Made by a program: the position numbers and the translations under genes
The notes under the pieces: model-generated
Seen by the model: the letters and a program-made list of their open reading frames with translations, nothing else
Databases searched by the model: none
What the model was told of the DNA's origin: nothing
DNA from: Synergistales bacterium
Lineage (GTDB): Bacteria > Synergistota > Synergistia > Synergistales > Synergistaceae
Reading direction: 5' to 3'
NCBI GenBank assembly: GCA_026002695.1
Contig: BOCB01000031.1
Span: 1 to 18,734, forward strand
DNA length: 18,734 nucleotides
Shown here: in pieces, positions 5,171 through 13,743 of the stretch
Layout: every line of letters starts with the position of its first letter
How positions within the stretch are numbered: position 1 is the first letter of the stretch

Positions 5171-8002
5171 TTATTGTTTCCCTATCGCCGAAAGCAGGCT
5201 TTCGACTTCCTCAAGGGCGTTGCCGAAGTCTGCCACGAGAACCCAGTCGGCAATCGCTGACAAAGCCTTGCTCGTCGGTTCATCCGGCGCCACCGAAAGT
5301 TCCTCCAAAGCAGCGTCTATGCTCCTTACATCCTCCGAGGCAAGAGCTTCTCTCAGGCGAAGCAGAGAATCCTTGTCCAAAGGCGTCACGGCTTCAGCGG
5401 CGGCTTCGCTCGGCTTGTCATCGGGCAGCGCCGCGCCGATACGATCCGCCATAGAGGAAATGTCATCGCAAAATGCGCCGAGCAGCGATTGGATCATCTT
5501 CATGTCCCTGTCTTGTCCGGCTCTTTCGAGCTCCGCCGCAGTCTTTGAAATTTCCGCCGCTCCGATGCTGGCTGACGCGCTTTTCAGCGCGTGTACCTGT
5601 GTGATGAAAAGGGTCATGTCCGCATCCGCCGGTGTGCCGCTTTGTCCCGCGAAACCGTGCAAAAATTCCAAACGCGCGGCGACATCGCGGCAGTACGGCT
5701 TGAGCACACTGATGTAGCCCTCCCGTGTTCCTCCGGTCATGATTACCCCCTTTGCCGTATCAAGGCCGTCTATTTCGATAAATGCCGCCGCCGGCTCGGG
5801 AAAATCGGAGCCGGTAACTGCCGCCTTTAGGCGTTTTCCCGTTGGAATCCACTTTTCCATTATGTCGTTAAGTTTCGATATATCTATTGGCTTGGCTAAG
5901 TAATCGTCAAACCCGCTGCTGAGAAATTGTTCACGCATACCCGATACGGCGTTGGCGGTCATAGCTACAATCGGCAGTCTGGCGAACCGATGACCGCTGA
6001 GCGCCCTTATTCGCGCAGTCGTCTCTATTCCGTCCATGCCAGGCATCATGTGATCCATGAGCACTAAGTTGTAAATGTGTTCCTGAACGAGTTCGATGGC
6101 CTCCGCCCCGCTCAAACAGGTATCTATTTTCATGCGGTACGGAGAGAGAAGACCGTTCGCCACCTGAAGGTTTGCCGAGATGTCGTCGACTATCAGAATT
6201 CTCGCCATCGGAGCCGTAAAACGCGCGCCGGTAACCTGCCTCTGCGCAGACACCTCCACTCCGTTCAGGAGGTTCGCCACGGATACCGCCCAGGCCGGAA
6301 GCATGAGGCTGCTGAAATTAGGGGATAACGTCTCGTCGCCTATCTCACCCAGCAACACGAGTTCCGTTGTCTGCCGCTTTTCATCACCAAGAGCCTCCTC
6401 GGCTCTCCTGGCCATAGACACCGAGGTGAAGACATGCGACCACCCGCCGCCTTTGATGTTGTTTGAGAAATCGGACGGTGTCCGCGCCAACAGGAAATAC
6501 ACCCCGAGATTGTTAAGCGTATTCGCCACAGACTCGGCATACAGAGATTGTTCGTGGTACAGCAGGACACGCAGTTTGTCCTTGTTTTTTACGGAGGCAA
6601 GCGCATTGCGAGAGTCCGGCGAGCCAACCACCTGAGGCAGCGCTGCGGTAAAATTCGAGCCTTTTTCGTAGACGCTAGCCACGGAGATGTCTCCCCCCAT
6701 CGCCCGGCAAAGATTCATGGTTATGGCAAGCCCGAGCCCCGTGCCCTCAACCCCTCTGTTGCGTTCGATATCGACTCTTGTGAAGTTCCCGAACAGGTTT
6801 CCCATATCCTCCGCTTTAATGCCAACTCCGCTGTCTGAAACCTCAAATTTGAGCATAATCGTATTTTCGCCCGCTCGTTCCCCGCTTACTTTGAGCCTGA
6901 CAAAGCCTGCCTGCGTGTACTTCTCCGCGTTTCCGAGCAAATTTAACAGAATTTGGCGCAACCTGGCAGGGTCTCCGCGCAAAGTTCCCGGGATATTTGG
7001 ATCGACATCCACAAGAAACAGCAGATGCTTTTCCGCGATCCTCATTTTAATGATGTTAATTACGTCATTCAAGAGGGAAAACATATCGTAGGGAACGTCC
7101 TCTATCCGGAGAGCGCCTGATTCGATCTTCGAAAAATCTAAGATGTCGTTGATTATGGAGAGCAGATTATGCCCCGCTTGACTGATGCCCGAAACGTATG
7201 TCGTAACGGACGGGGGCGAAATATCCTCGCGCAGCGCAAGCTCACTCATCCCGATTATGGCGTTCATCGGAGTGCGTATCTCGTGACTCATGCGCGACAG
7301 GAAAAGGGTCTTGGCGGAGTTTGCCTCTTTGGCGCTTTGAGCTTCACGGCTGTATTTCATAAGGCTGACGATACCGCTTGCTACTATTATCAAAAGCGTT
7401 ACTACCTGCACCGCGTGCAGTATCATCACCTGTCTCCGGGCGTTCACTATCGGCTCGTCATATATATCCACGCCGGCTATAGCGACGACAGCGCCGTCAG
7501 TGTTGTACACAGGCGCGTACGCGGAAAGCAAGCCCACCCACTCGTTGTCGTAATTGCCTAGCCCGGCGCACTCGGCTCGCCCCTCCAAAGAGGGGGCGAG
7601 CCACGGCATTTTACTTAAGATGCGGAGCGGTGAATCGAGACCGACCCTTGTTTCCTCGTTAAAATCATTGTCGACAACATACTGCACATTATCCCCGATC
7701 ACGCGCATGTAGTAGACGTAGAGGACATCCGCGCGTTTAGAAAAATCGAGTAATTTGATACGGAGCGCTTTATATTCCGGCTTTTCCATATCGGAGCCCT
7801 CAATAAATTGATCGAGCTCCTCTCCTTTTATCAGTGAGGAGAGGTTCATGCTCTCCGCCACCAAGCGCTGTTCGATGTTGCGTTGCATTGTATCCAGTGC
7901 GAAGACGAGAAGATGCCGCGCGTAGAGCGACGCAAAAAACACGACCGCGCTTGAAAGCATGAACATTACCAGAACAATGTTGAGTTTAATTTTATTCTTC
8001 AT
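5171..8002 (-). CDS. membrane hybrid histidine kinase (Cache-like sensor, HisKA, HATPase, pseudo-REC, REC, HPt)
   Basis: The 943-residue protein starts with a membrane helix (about 7-28). A periplasmic Cache-like domain (about 35-190) contains YVYYMRV and ends in AVVAIAGVDIYDEP. A second helix (about 195-216) leads to the kinase core: H240 in MSHEIRTPMNAI, an N-box near 354-358, and G-boxes DSGVGI and GTGLGLAI. A receiver-like segment at about 476-585 has no acidic pocket or Asp acceptor. A normal receiver follows with D606-D607, D650 in LMDHMMPGMDG, T682 and K704. The HPt domain has H804 in QVHALKSASASIGA, and a helical tail spans about 872-940. The ATG at 8002 overlaps the upstream kinase stop by 11 bases with AGGGG six bases before it, implying translational coupling. 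The HPt and tail are almost identical to those of that neighbour. The signal is unknown. Confidence 0.93.
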   Translation of the reverse strand: MKNKIKLNIVLVMFMLSSAVVFFASLYARHLLVFALDTMQRNIEQRLVAESMNLSSLIKGEELDQFIEGSDMEKPEYKALRIKLLDFSKRADVLYVYYMRVIGDNVQYVVDNDFNEETRVGLDSPLRILSKMPWLAPSLEGRAECAGLGNYDNEWVGLLSAYAPVYNTDGAVVAIAGVDIYDEPIVNARRQVMILHAVQVVTLLIIVASGIVSLMKYSREAQSAKEANSAKTLFLSRMSHEIRTPMNAIIGMSELALREDISPPSVTTYVSGISQAGHNLLSIINDILDFSKIESGALRIEDVPYDMFSLLNDVINIIKMRIAEKHLLFLVDVDPNIPGTLRGDPARLRQILLNLLGNAEKYTQAGFVRLKVSGERAGENTIMLKFEVSDSGVGIKAEDMGNLFGNFTRVDIERNRGVEGTGLGLAITMNLCRAMGGDISVASVYEKGSNFTAALPQVVGSPDSRNALASVKNKDKLRVLLYHEQSLYAESVANTLNNLGVYFLLARTPSDFSNNIKGGGWSHVFTSVSMARRAEEALGDEKRQTTELVLLGEIGDETLSPNFSSLMLPAWAVSVANLLNGVEVSAQRQVTGARFTAPMARILIVDDISANLQVANGLLSPYRMKIDTCLSGAEAIELVQEHIYNLVLMDHMMPGMDGIETTARIRALSGHRFARLPIVAMTANAVSGMREQFLSSGFDDYLAKPIDISKLNDIMEKWIPTGKRLKAAVTGSDFPEPAAAFIEIDGLDTAKGVIMTGGTREGYISVLKPYCRDVAARLEFLHGFAGQSGTPADADMTLFITQVHALKSASASIGAAEISKTAAELERAGQDRDMKMIQSLLGAFCDDISSMADRIGAALPDDKPSEAAAEAVTPLDKDSLLRLREALASEDVRSIDAALEELSVAPDEPTSKALSAIADWVLVADFGNALEEVESLLSAIGKQ
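5235..5860 (-). repeat. near-identical HPt/tail-coding segment, copy A
   Basis: This 626-bp segment encodes the region after the receiver, the HPt and the tail of the 943-residue kinase. It aligns without gaps to 8071-8696 at a constant offset of 2836. About 140 bases (5293-5432) are identical including third codon positions. Similarity drops sharply beyond 5860 into the receiver. Confidence 0.85.
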
Positions 8003-11000
8003 TCTTTGCCCCTGCAGACATCACCGAAAGCAGGGTTTCGATTTCCCCGATGGCCATGTCGAAGTCCGCCAGGAGAACGCAGTCGGCAATCGCTGACAAA
8101 GCCTTGCTCGTTGCTTCGTCCGACGCCCCCGAAAGTTCCTCCAAAGCAGCGTCTATGCTCCTTACATCCTCCGAGGCAAGAGCTTCTCTCAGGCGAAGCA
8201 GAGAATCCTTGTCCAAAGGCGTCACGGCTTCAGCGGCGGCTTCGCTCGGCTTGTCATCGGGCAGCGCCCTCCCGATGCGATCCGACAAAGAGGAGATATC
8301 ATCGCAAAATGCACCGAGCAGCGATTGGATCATCTTCATGTCTCTGTCTTGTCCGGCTCTTTCGAGCTCCGCCGCAGTCTTTGAAATTTCCGCCGCCCCG
8401 ATGCTGGCGGACGCGCTTTTCAGCGCGTGTACCTGTGTGATGAAAAGGGACATTTCAGCGTCCGCCGGTGTGCCGCTTTGTCCCGCGAAACTGTGCAAAA
8501 ATTCCAAACGCGCGTCGACATCGCGGCAGTACGACTTGAGCACATCAATGTAACCCTCCGGTGTTCCGCCGGTCATGATTATCCCCTTTGCCGTATCAAG
8601 GCCGTCTATTTCGATAAATGCCGCCGCCGGCTCGGAGGCATTGGAGCCGGTAACTGCTGCCTTTAAGCGTTTTCCCTCCGGAATCCACTTCTCCATGATT
8701 TCATTTAGCTTGGATATTTCAATCGGTTTTGCCAGGTAATCGTTGAAGCCGCTCGCGAGGAACATCTCCTTCATGCCTGATACGGCGTTCGCGGTGAGCG
8801 CGATGATGGGCACGTCTTTGAAATACTCCCCCTCGAGCGCCCGTATTGCCGCCGTCGTCTCCACGCCGTCCATCTCCGGCATCAGGTGGTCGATGAACAG
8901 CATGTCGCAGCGGCTTTCCTGTACGAGACGGACGGCCTCCGCGCCGCTCATGCAGGTGAAAATCCGCGTATTGTACGGCGCGAGCAGCCCCTCCGCCACT
9001 TTGAGATTCGTGGCGATGTCGTCCGCAAGCAGAACTTGAGCCGAAGGAGCTGTGAAGCGGACGATTGCGCCCTCGTTTTCGCGGTAGCCCCTGATTTCCT
9101 CCGCGTCGTTCAGAATATTCGCGATGGAGATGGAATGCGCCGGCAGGGCAACGGCGCGCGCGCCTTTGTTCAGCGTCGCGTTGCCGAACTCGCTGAACAT
9201 GGCGACATTCCCCCGATACCCCGCGTCATTCAAAATACGCTGAACTCTGTCAAATATGATGAAATTCACGAAGATGTAATTGTACTCGCCGCCCTCTACG
9301 GCTTTGAGCAAGTCCTCGTCGTTTGTGACAATCCCGTAATTCACTCCGAGATTTTCCAGGGAGCGGGAGATGGATTTTGTGTAGACTTCGTTTGTCTTAT
9401 AGAGGAGGACTTTTTTTGTTTCCGGCTCTTCCACGGCGGCGAGGGGCGTGCTGTCCCTCACTTTCTGAGAGATGACCGCCGTGAACGTGCTGCCGTCCCC
9501 ATAGCTGCTGGAAACGGTAACGTCCCCGCCCATAGCCAGGCACAGCTTGCGGGTGATCGCGAGGCCCAAGCCCGTCCCCTCGATATATTTGTTTTTCTGC
9601 GTGTCGAATTGAACGAAGTCTCCGAAGAGTTTACCCATATCCTCCTTTTTCAATCCGATGCCCGTGTCGGCGATTTCAAAAGCCAGCTTGATTTCGTCTG
9701 ACACGCTCCGCTCTCCGTTGATTTTGAGCGAAATCCAGCCTGTGTTCGTGTATTTCACGGCATTGGACAGCAAATTAAGCAGTATTTGCCGAATACGCAC
9801 TTCGTCGCCGACCATGACGTTCGGAAGCGCGCCGTCCACGTTGACGACGAAAATAACGGGCTTTTCCGCGAGCCTCATACGGATTATGGAGATTACGTCG
9901 TTTATCAGGGACGCGAACAGATACTCGGCGGACGCTATTTCCATCTTGCCCGACTCTATCTTTGAGAAATCCAAAATATCGTTGATTATGCTCAGAAGAT
10001 TCGCGCTGGCGTGTTTCACGTCCGTTGCGTATTCATGAACGGCGGGGCTGACTTTCTCCCGCAGAATCAGTTCGGATATGCCCGTGATGGCGTTCATCGG
10101 GGTGCGTATCTCATGCGACATTTTTGCCAGGAACGCGCTCTTCGCGGCATTGGCCGAGACCGCTATGCGCGTTTGTTCCTCAAGTTCGGAGGTTCGCTCC
10201 TTAACCGCTTCCTCAAGCTCCCTGTTCGTAATATCCAGCCGCCTGTTCGAGTCCCGCAGGCCCGCAATGACGTCCATCGTTCCGTTCACGGCGCGGATAA
10301 CCTCCGCGTAGTCCCCCCGGAAACGGCTCTCGTCAATCCTTGAGCTTATGTCGCCTTCCCCGAGAGACACGGCGTTCTCCCTGATTTCGTTTATGATGTT
10401 TTTGAAGTTGTCTATGATGTCGGCGGCGCTGTTGCGAAGACTGGCTATTTCGTCCCTGTAGGGGCTGCGAATGTCAATAAAATTTCCGCCGGCGACGACT
10501 CGCATCGCTTCTTTCGCGTCGCGCACCGGCTTTCTGAGCCGCAAAGAGATAAGACCCGTCAGCGCGAGCGACAACGCGACGGATATGATGTCAAACATTT
10601 CAAGTTTATTGATTTCGTCCATAAGGAAATCTTCATACGAGCTGTAAATCGACGTACCGGCGCTCGATATGGCGGAATACGCCTCGTTCAAAGTCTCGGC
10701 TATTACGTAGGAGTATTCGCCCAGCGTTTCCCAATCGTCCGCGTCAATATTCCCTCCGGCGCTTTGTATCTTTGCGGCAACAGGGAGATAGCGCTTGTTA
10801 AGAATCTCGGCGGCGTCCGTTATCCTGCCGGAAACCTCGGACAGGACGGCGCTGTCCACAAGTTTGTCATTTTTTAACTCAGTTTGAATAACGCCTAAGT
10901 TCGTGTTCAGTCTGAGAGCCTTGGATTGGAACGCCGCGCCCGCTTCGGAAGCGTTCTTCCCGTCGCCCTTCATGGAGTAATATACGAAACGCTCCGCCTG

Positions 11001-11204
11001 TAAGTTCAGAGACAAACAATCGCTGTGCGCCTCTTGCAGCAACGATTTTGAGGTCATCGTGCCGTAAATGAGCATTCTGCACGCCGCGTGGCAGTTATGA
11101 ATGGTCTCGATGCTCCTCCAGCAAATCGTGCCGAAAAGCGCGACAATCACAAGCGACGAAAGCATAAATTTCAATCCGAGCGAGATATTTCTGAACAGCT
11201 TCAC
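7992..11204 (-). CDS. membrane hybrid histidine kinase (helical periplasmic sensor, HAMP, HisKA, HATPase, pseudo-REC, REC, HPt)
   Basis: Reading from GTG 11204 gives 1070 residues. A helix at about 8-30 is followed by a mostly helical periplasmic domain of 4HB type (about 31-200), a second helix (about 203-223), HAMP (about 224-275) and a coiled coil. The HisKA has H364 in MSHEIRTPMNAI, followed by an HATPase. A receiver-like domain without acceptor Asp (about 596-705) precedes an active-looking receiver (D728-D729, D772 in IDHLMPEMDG). An HPt (H926) and a helical tail (about 997-1062) close the protein. The GTG is chosen because GGAGG lies seven bases before it; the ATG at 11210 is only one base from GGAGG, and the longer frame to 11339 has no ribosome site. 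Just after the first helix is HNCHAAC, a Cys/His cluster unusual for such sensors. The gene sits 144 bases after the PAS kinase and overlaps the next kinase. Confidence 0.92.
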   Translation of the reverse strand: MKLFRNISLGLKFMLSSLVIVALFGTICWRSIETIHNCHAACRMLIYGTMTSKSLLQEAHSDCLSLNLQAERFVYYSMKGDGKNASEAGAAFQSKALRLNTNLGVIQTELKNDKLVDSAVLSEVSGRITDAAEILNKRYLPVAAKIQSAGGNIDADDWETLGEYSYVIAETLNEAYSAISSAGTSIYSSYEDFLMDEINKLEMFDIISVALSLALTGLISLRLRKPVRDAKEAMRVVAGGNFIDIRSPYRDEIASLRNSAADIIDNFKNIINEIRENAVSLGEGDISSRIDESRFRGDYAEVIRAVNGTMDVIAGLRDSNRRLDITNRELEEAVKERTSELEEQTRIAVSANAAKSAFLAKMSHEIRTPMNAITGISELILREKVSPAVHEYATDVKHASANLLSIINDILDFSKIESGKMEIASAEYLFASLINDVISIIRMRLAEKPVIFVVNVDGALPNVMVGDEVRIRQILLNLLSNAVKYTNTGWISLKINGERSVSDEIKLAFEIADTGIGLKKEDMGKLFGDFVQFDTQKNKYIEGTGLGLAITRKLCLAMGGDVTVSSSYGDGSTFTAVISQKVRDSTPLAAVEEPETKKVLLYKTNEVYTKSISRSLENLGVNYGIVTNDEDLLKAVEGGEYNYIFVNFIIFDRVQRILNDAGYRGNVAMFSEFGNATLNKGARAVALPAHSISIANILNDAEEIRGYRENEGAIVRFTAPSAQVLLADDIATNLKVAEGLLAPYNTRIFTCMSGAEAVRLVQESRCDMLFIDHLMPEMDGVETTAAIRALEGEYFKDVPIIALTANAVSGMKEMFLASGFNDYLAKPIEISKLNEIMEKWIPEGKRLKAAVTGSNASEPAAAFIEIDGLDTAKGIIMTGGTPEGYIDVLKSYCRDVDARLEFLHSFAGQSGTPADAEMSLFITQVHALKSASASIGAAEISKTAAELERAGQDRDMKMIQSLLGAFCDDISSLSDRIGRALPDDKPSEAAAEAVTPLDKDSLLRLREALASEDVRSIDAALEELSGASDEATSKALSAIADCVLLADFDMAIGEIETLLSVMSAGAKNEE
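8071..8696 (-). repeat. near-identical HPt/tail-coding segment, copy B
   Basis: This is the partner of 5235-5860. At protein level the two copies are roughly 90 percent identical over the HPt and tail, by eye. The kinase cores of the same two proteins are clearly more diverged, and the sensor domains are unrelated. Confidence 0.85.
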
Positions 11205-11226
11205 GTTCATTCCTCCATGACTACCT

Positions 11227-11249
11227 AAAATCATATTGATTTTATCAAT
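11227..11249. promoter_or_regulatory. two overlapping AT palindromes in the leader of the 1070-residue kinase
   Basis: AAAATCA-tat-TGATTTT (11227-11243) and ATTGAT-ttt-ATCAAT (11235-11249) share their middle arm, so only one can form at a time in RNA. They lie 23-45 bases before the GTG. They may be an operator or only AT-rich symmetry. A minor 6-bp hairpin (11313-11327) follows the upstream kinase and is too weak to call a terminator. Confidence 0.3.
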
Positions 11250-11348
11250 AAACCCTCTTTTACATAAAACCCCACGCGATACAATCAGGCTTTTTTGAGA
11301 GCAAGGGGGAAAGAAAACAAGGTTTTCGGAGGTCGCCAATCGTTTTTC

Positions 11349-13742
11349 TCATTTCGAGTCCCCCTTTCGTTCCGCGGTATCCGCCAGCGCCGCGTCAATT
11401 TCCGCCTCCGCCTCTCTGAAATCCGACATAAGCAAATGATCGGAAATCTTTGACAGCAGCTCGCCGGCGCCCGAGCCGGCCGACTTTGAGAGCCCTTCAA
11501 TGATGCCGTCGGCTTTTCTGACGTTCCCCGCGATTACGGCGTCCTTCAGCGCAAGCAGAACAGCCCGTGAAACGCCCTCAGTCGTCTTGTTATCCTCAGA
11601 ATATCCTAAAACGGCCCTTATCCGATCGACCGTCTCTCGGAGGTCCGCGTAAAACTTCGGAAGCGCGGAGGTTATTTCGTCCATGTCGCTGTTTTTTCCC
11701 GCCGTCTCCAAATGAGCCGCGAGATCGGATATTCCCGCCGCGCCTATGCTCGCCGACGCGCTCTTCAAAGCGTGAACCTGCGTGACGAAGTTTGGGAGGC
11801 TCGCCTCGTCCGGAACGTCCCGCAATATCCCGAGCCGCTTTTCGACATCGAGGCAGTATATTCTGAGCACTTCGAGGTAGTCCTTCTCTTTTCCGCCTGT
11901 CATGGCAATCCCTTGCGCGGCGTTGACGCCGTCGATCCTGAAGCTCTCGGTCAGTCCTTCAATCCGGGAGGCATTTTTTTCACGCAAAACGGTTTTTTCT
12001 CTTTTTTCTTTGGGAACCCATCTTTCCACCAGCTCATATAAGCGATGTATCTCTATTGGTTTAGATAGAAAATCGTTAAAGCCGTGTTCCAAAAACATTT
12101 CCTTCATTCCGGAAACCGCGTTGGCGGTGAGCGCGGCAATCGGCAGGCTCTTGAACCGCGCGTCGCCGAGCGCGCGAATAGCGGCGGTCGTTTCGACTCC
12201 GTCCATCCCCGGCATCATGTGATCCATGAGTACCAGGTCATATTCCTTACGCTGTACCGACAGGAGAGCTTCTTCCCCGCTATGGCAGGCGTCTATGTCC
12301 ATCTCGAACGGGGCGAGCAATCCTCTCGCGACTCTCAGATTGACATCCACGTCGTCGACTATCAGCACACGAAAATCGGGGGCGGTAAAAAAGACGGCCT
12401 TGTCATCCAGCGTAAACTTGGAACTCCTTGTGCCGATATCCCCAATAGCCTCGCGATCGATGAACGATTGGCGTATGGTGGCTGTGAATACCGAGCCCTT
12501 GCCGTACTCGCTCGATACCGTGACGTCGCCGTCCATGGCCCGGCAGAGGCTCTTCGTTATCGACAAACCAAGGCCGGTACCCTCGATGTGCTTATTGTGC
12601 CGCATGTCTATGCGTGAAAAGTTCTGAAAAAGACTGTTCATGTCCTCTTGTTTAATTCCCATGCCGCTGTCCTCGACTGTAAATGTCAGAAGCAGCAGGT
12701 CATCCCCGATCGGCTCACCCTTCGCGGAGAACTTTACAGAACCGGACTCGGTGTACTTCACGGCGTTCGATAGGAGGTTGAGCAGTATCTGACGAATACG
12801 AACCTCGTCGCCGACCATAAAGGCCGGAATCGACGAGTCTATATCCGCGCGAAACTCCACGGGTTTTTCTTTGAGCCGAACCCTGATTATCGTCATGACG
12901 TCGTTTAGCAGTGAGGACGCGTCGTAACGCGATGGAGTTATTTGCAAAATACCGGACTCTATCTTGGAAAAATCCAGAATATCGTTGATGATGGAGAGCA
13001 GATTGGCGCCGGACTGCTTTATATCCCGTATATAATCGAGGCCCTCAGGTTTGCCGTACTCCCTCTCAGCCAGCTCGCTCATGCCGATTATCGCGTTCAT
13101 CGGGGTGCGTATCTCGTGGCTCATATTGGCCAGGAAAGAACTCTTGGCTTTGGAGGCTGCTTCCGCCTTCTCCTTTGCCTGAACAAGATCGGTGGTATCG
13201 TGCAAAAGTATCATAAGACCGCTCACTATCTCCGAGGCGTCAGTCATGGGAGTTACGTGAACCGAATAAAAGCGAATCTCGCCTTTGCGTCCGATGTCTA
13301 ACCGCATATCCATCCGCATCGCCGTCTTGTTCGCTTTAGCCTGCTTCAGCAGCTCCTTCAGCTCCTCAGCCGATGACGAATCCGCGAAATAAGGCGTGAA
13401 TATGTCGAAAAACGCCGCTCCCCTCAGCTCGTCGGCGTTCGACAAACTGGCCGCGACACGTATAAATTCGTTTGTGCAGTAAGCGAACCTGTCCTCCTGA
13501 TCCAGCAGCAGCATTATATCAATGCTGTTTTTGAGCAGCATATTGAGATATTTTCCCTGCCGGTTGTTTTCTTCCTGAAGCATGGCGTAGAACTTGGCGC
13601 GCGACTGTGAAGCAACCTCCGCCAACTCCATACCGTTTTTGAGCGAGATGGCTTCGCGCTGCAGTTTTTTTATCTGCAAGTTTAACGCTTTTATCGTCGC
13701 GGCGGCGTCATCAGGCTCGCTGCTTGTTGCCGCTTCATTCAT
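11349..13742 (-). CDS. soluble PAS hybrid histidine kinase (PAS, HisKA, HATPase, REC, HPt)
   Basis: The 797-residue protein has no membrane segment and should be cytosolic. An N-terminal coiled coil (about 12-68) is followed by a PAS domain (about 69-188, with NSIDIMLLLD and LHDTTDLVQAK). The HisKA has H209 in MSHEIRTPMNAI, and the HATPase has its N-box near 322-326 and GTGLGLSI. One receiver follows (D463-D464, D507 in LMDHMMPGMDG, T539, K561), then an HPt (H657 in QVHALKSASASIGA) and a helical tail (about 722-790). Unlike its two downstream neighbours it has no pseudo-receiver. Its ATG begins one base after the TGA of the FIST gene with little ribosome site of its own, so translation is probably coupled to that gene. 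FIST proteins paired with soluble hybrid kinases are known, for example NosP-NahK of Pseudomonas. Here the pairing supports FIST control of this kinase; the ligand is unknown. Confidence 0.93.
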   Translation of the reverse strand: MNEAATSSEPDDAAATIKALNLQIKKLQREAISLKNGMELAEVASQSRAKFYAMLQEENNRQGKYLNMLLKNSIDIMLLLDQEDRFAYCTNEFIRVAASLSNADELRGAAFFDIFTPYFADSSSAEELKELLKQAKANKTAMRMDMRLDIGRKGEIRFYSVHVTPMTDASEIVSGLMILLHDTTDLVQAKEKAEAASKAKSSFLANMSHEIRTPMNAIIGMSELAEREYGKPEGLDYIRDIKQSGANLLSIINDILDFSKIESGILQITPSRYDASSLLNDVMTIIRVRLKEKPVEFRADIDSSIPAFMVGDEVRIRQILLNLLSNAVKYTESGSVKFSAKGEPIGDDLLLLTFTVEDSGMGIKQEDMNSLFQNFSRIDMRHNKHIEGTGLGLSITKSLCRAMDGDVTVSSEYGKGSVFTATIRQSFIDREAIGDIGTRSSKFTLDDKAVFFTAPDFRVLIVDDVDVNLRVARGLLAPFEMDIDACHSGEEALLSVQRKEYDLVLMDHMMPGMDGVETTAAIRALGDARFKSLPIAALTANAVSGMKEMFLEHGFNDFLSKPIEIHRLYELVERWVPKEKREKTVLREKNASRIEGLTESFRIDGVNAAQGIAMTGGKEKDYLEVLRIYCLDVEKRLGILRDVPDEASLPNFVTQVHALKSASASIGAAGISDLAAHLETAGKNSDMDEITSALPKFYADLRETVDRIRAVLGYSEDNKTTEGVSRAVLLALKDAVIAGNVRKADGIIEGLSKSAGSGAGELLSKISDHLLMSDFREAEAEIDAALADTAERKGDSK

Positions 13743-13743
13743 C

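Noticed and set aside
8886..9701. A 271-residue plus-strand frame opposite a hybrid kinase
   Set aside because: Mirror of a gene with clear kinase domains; similar shadows appear opposite the other kinases at matching places.
11205..11339. N-terminal extension of the 1070-residue kinase from 11339
   Set aside because: No ribosome site at 11339, the extension is AT-rich leader with palindromes, and GGAGG correctly spaced marks GTG 11204.
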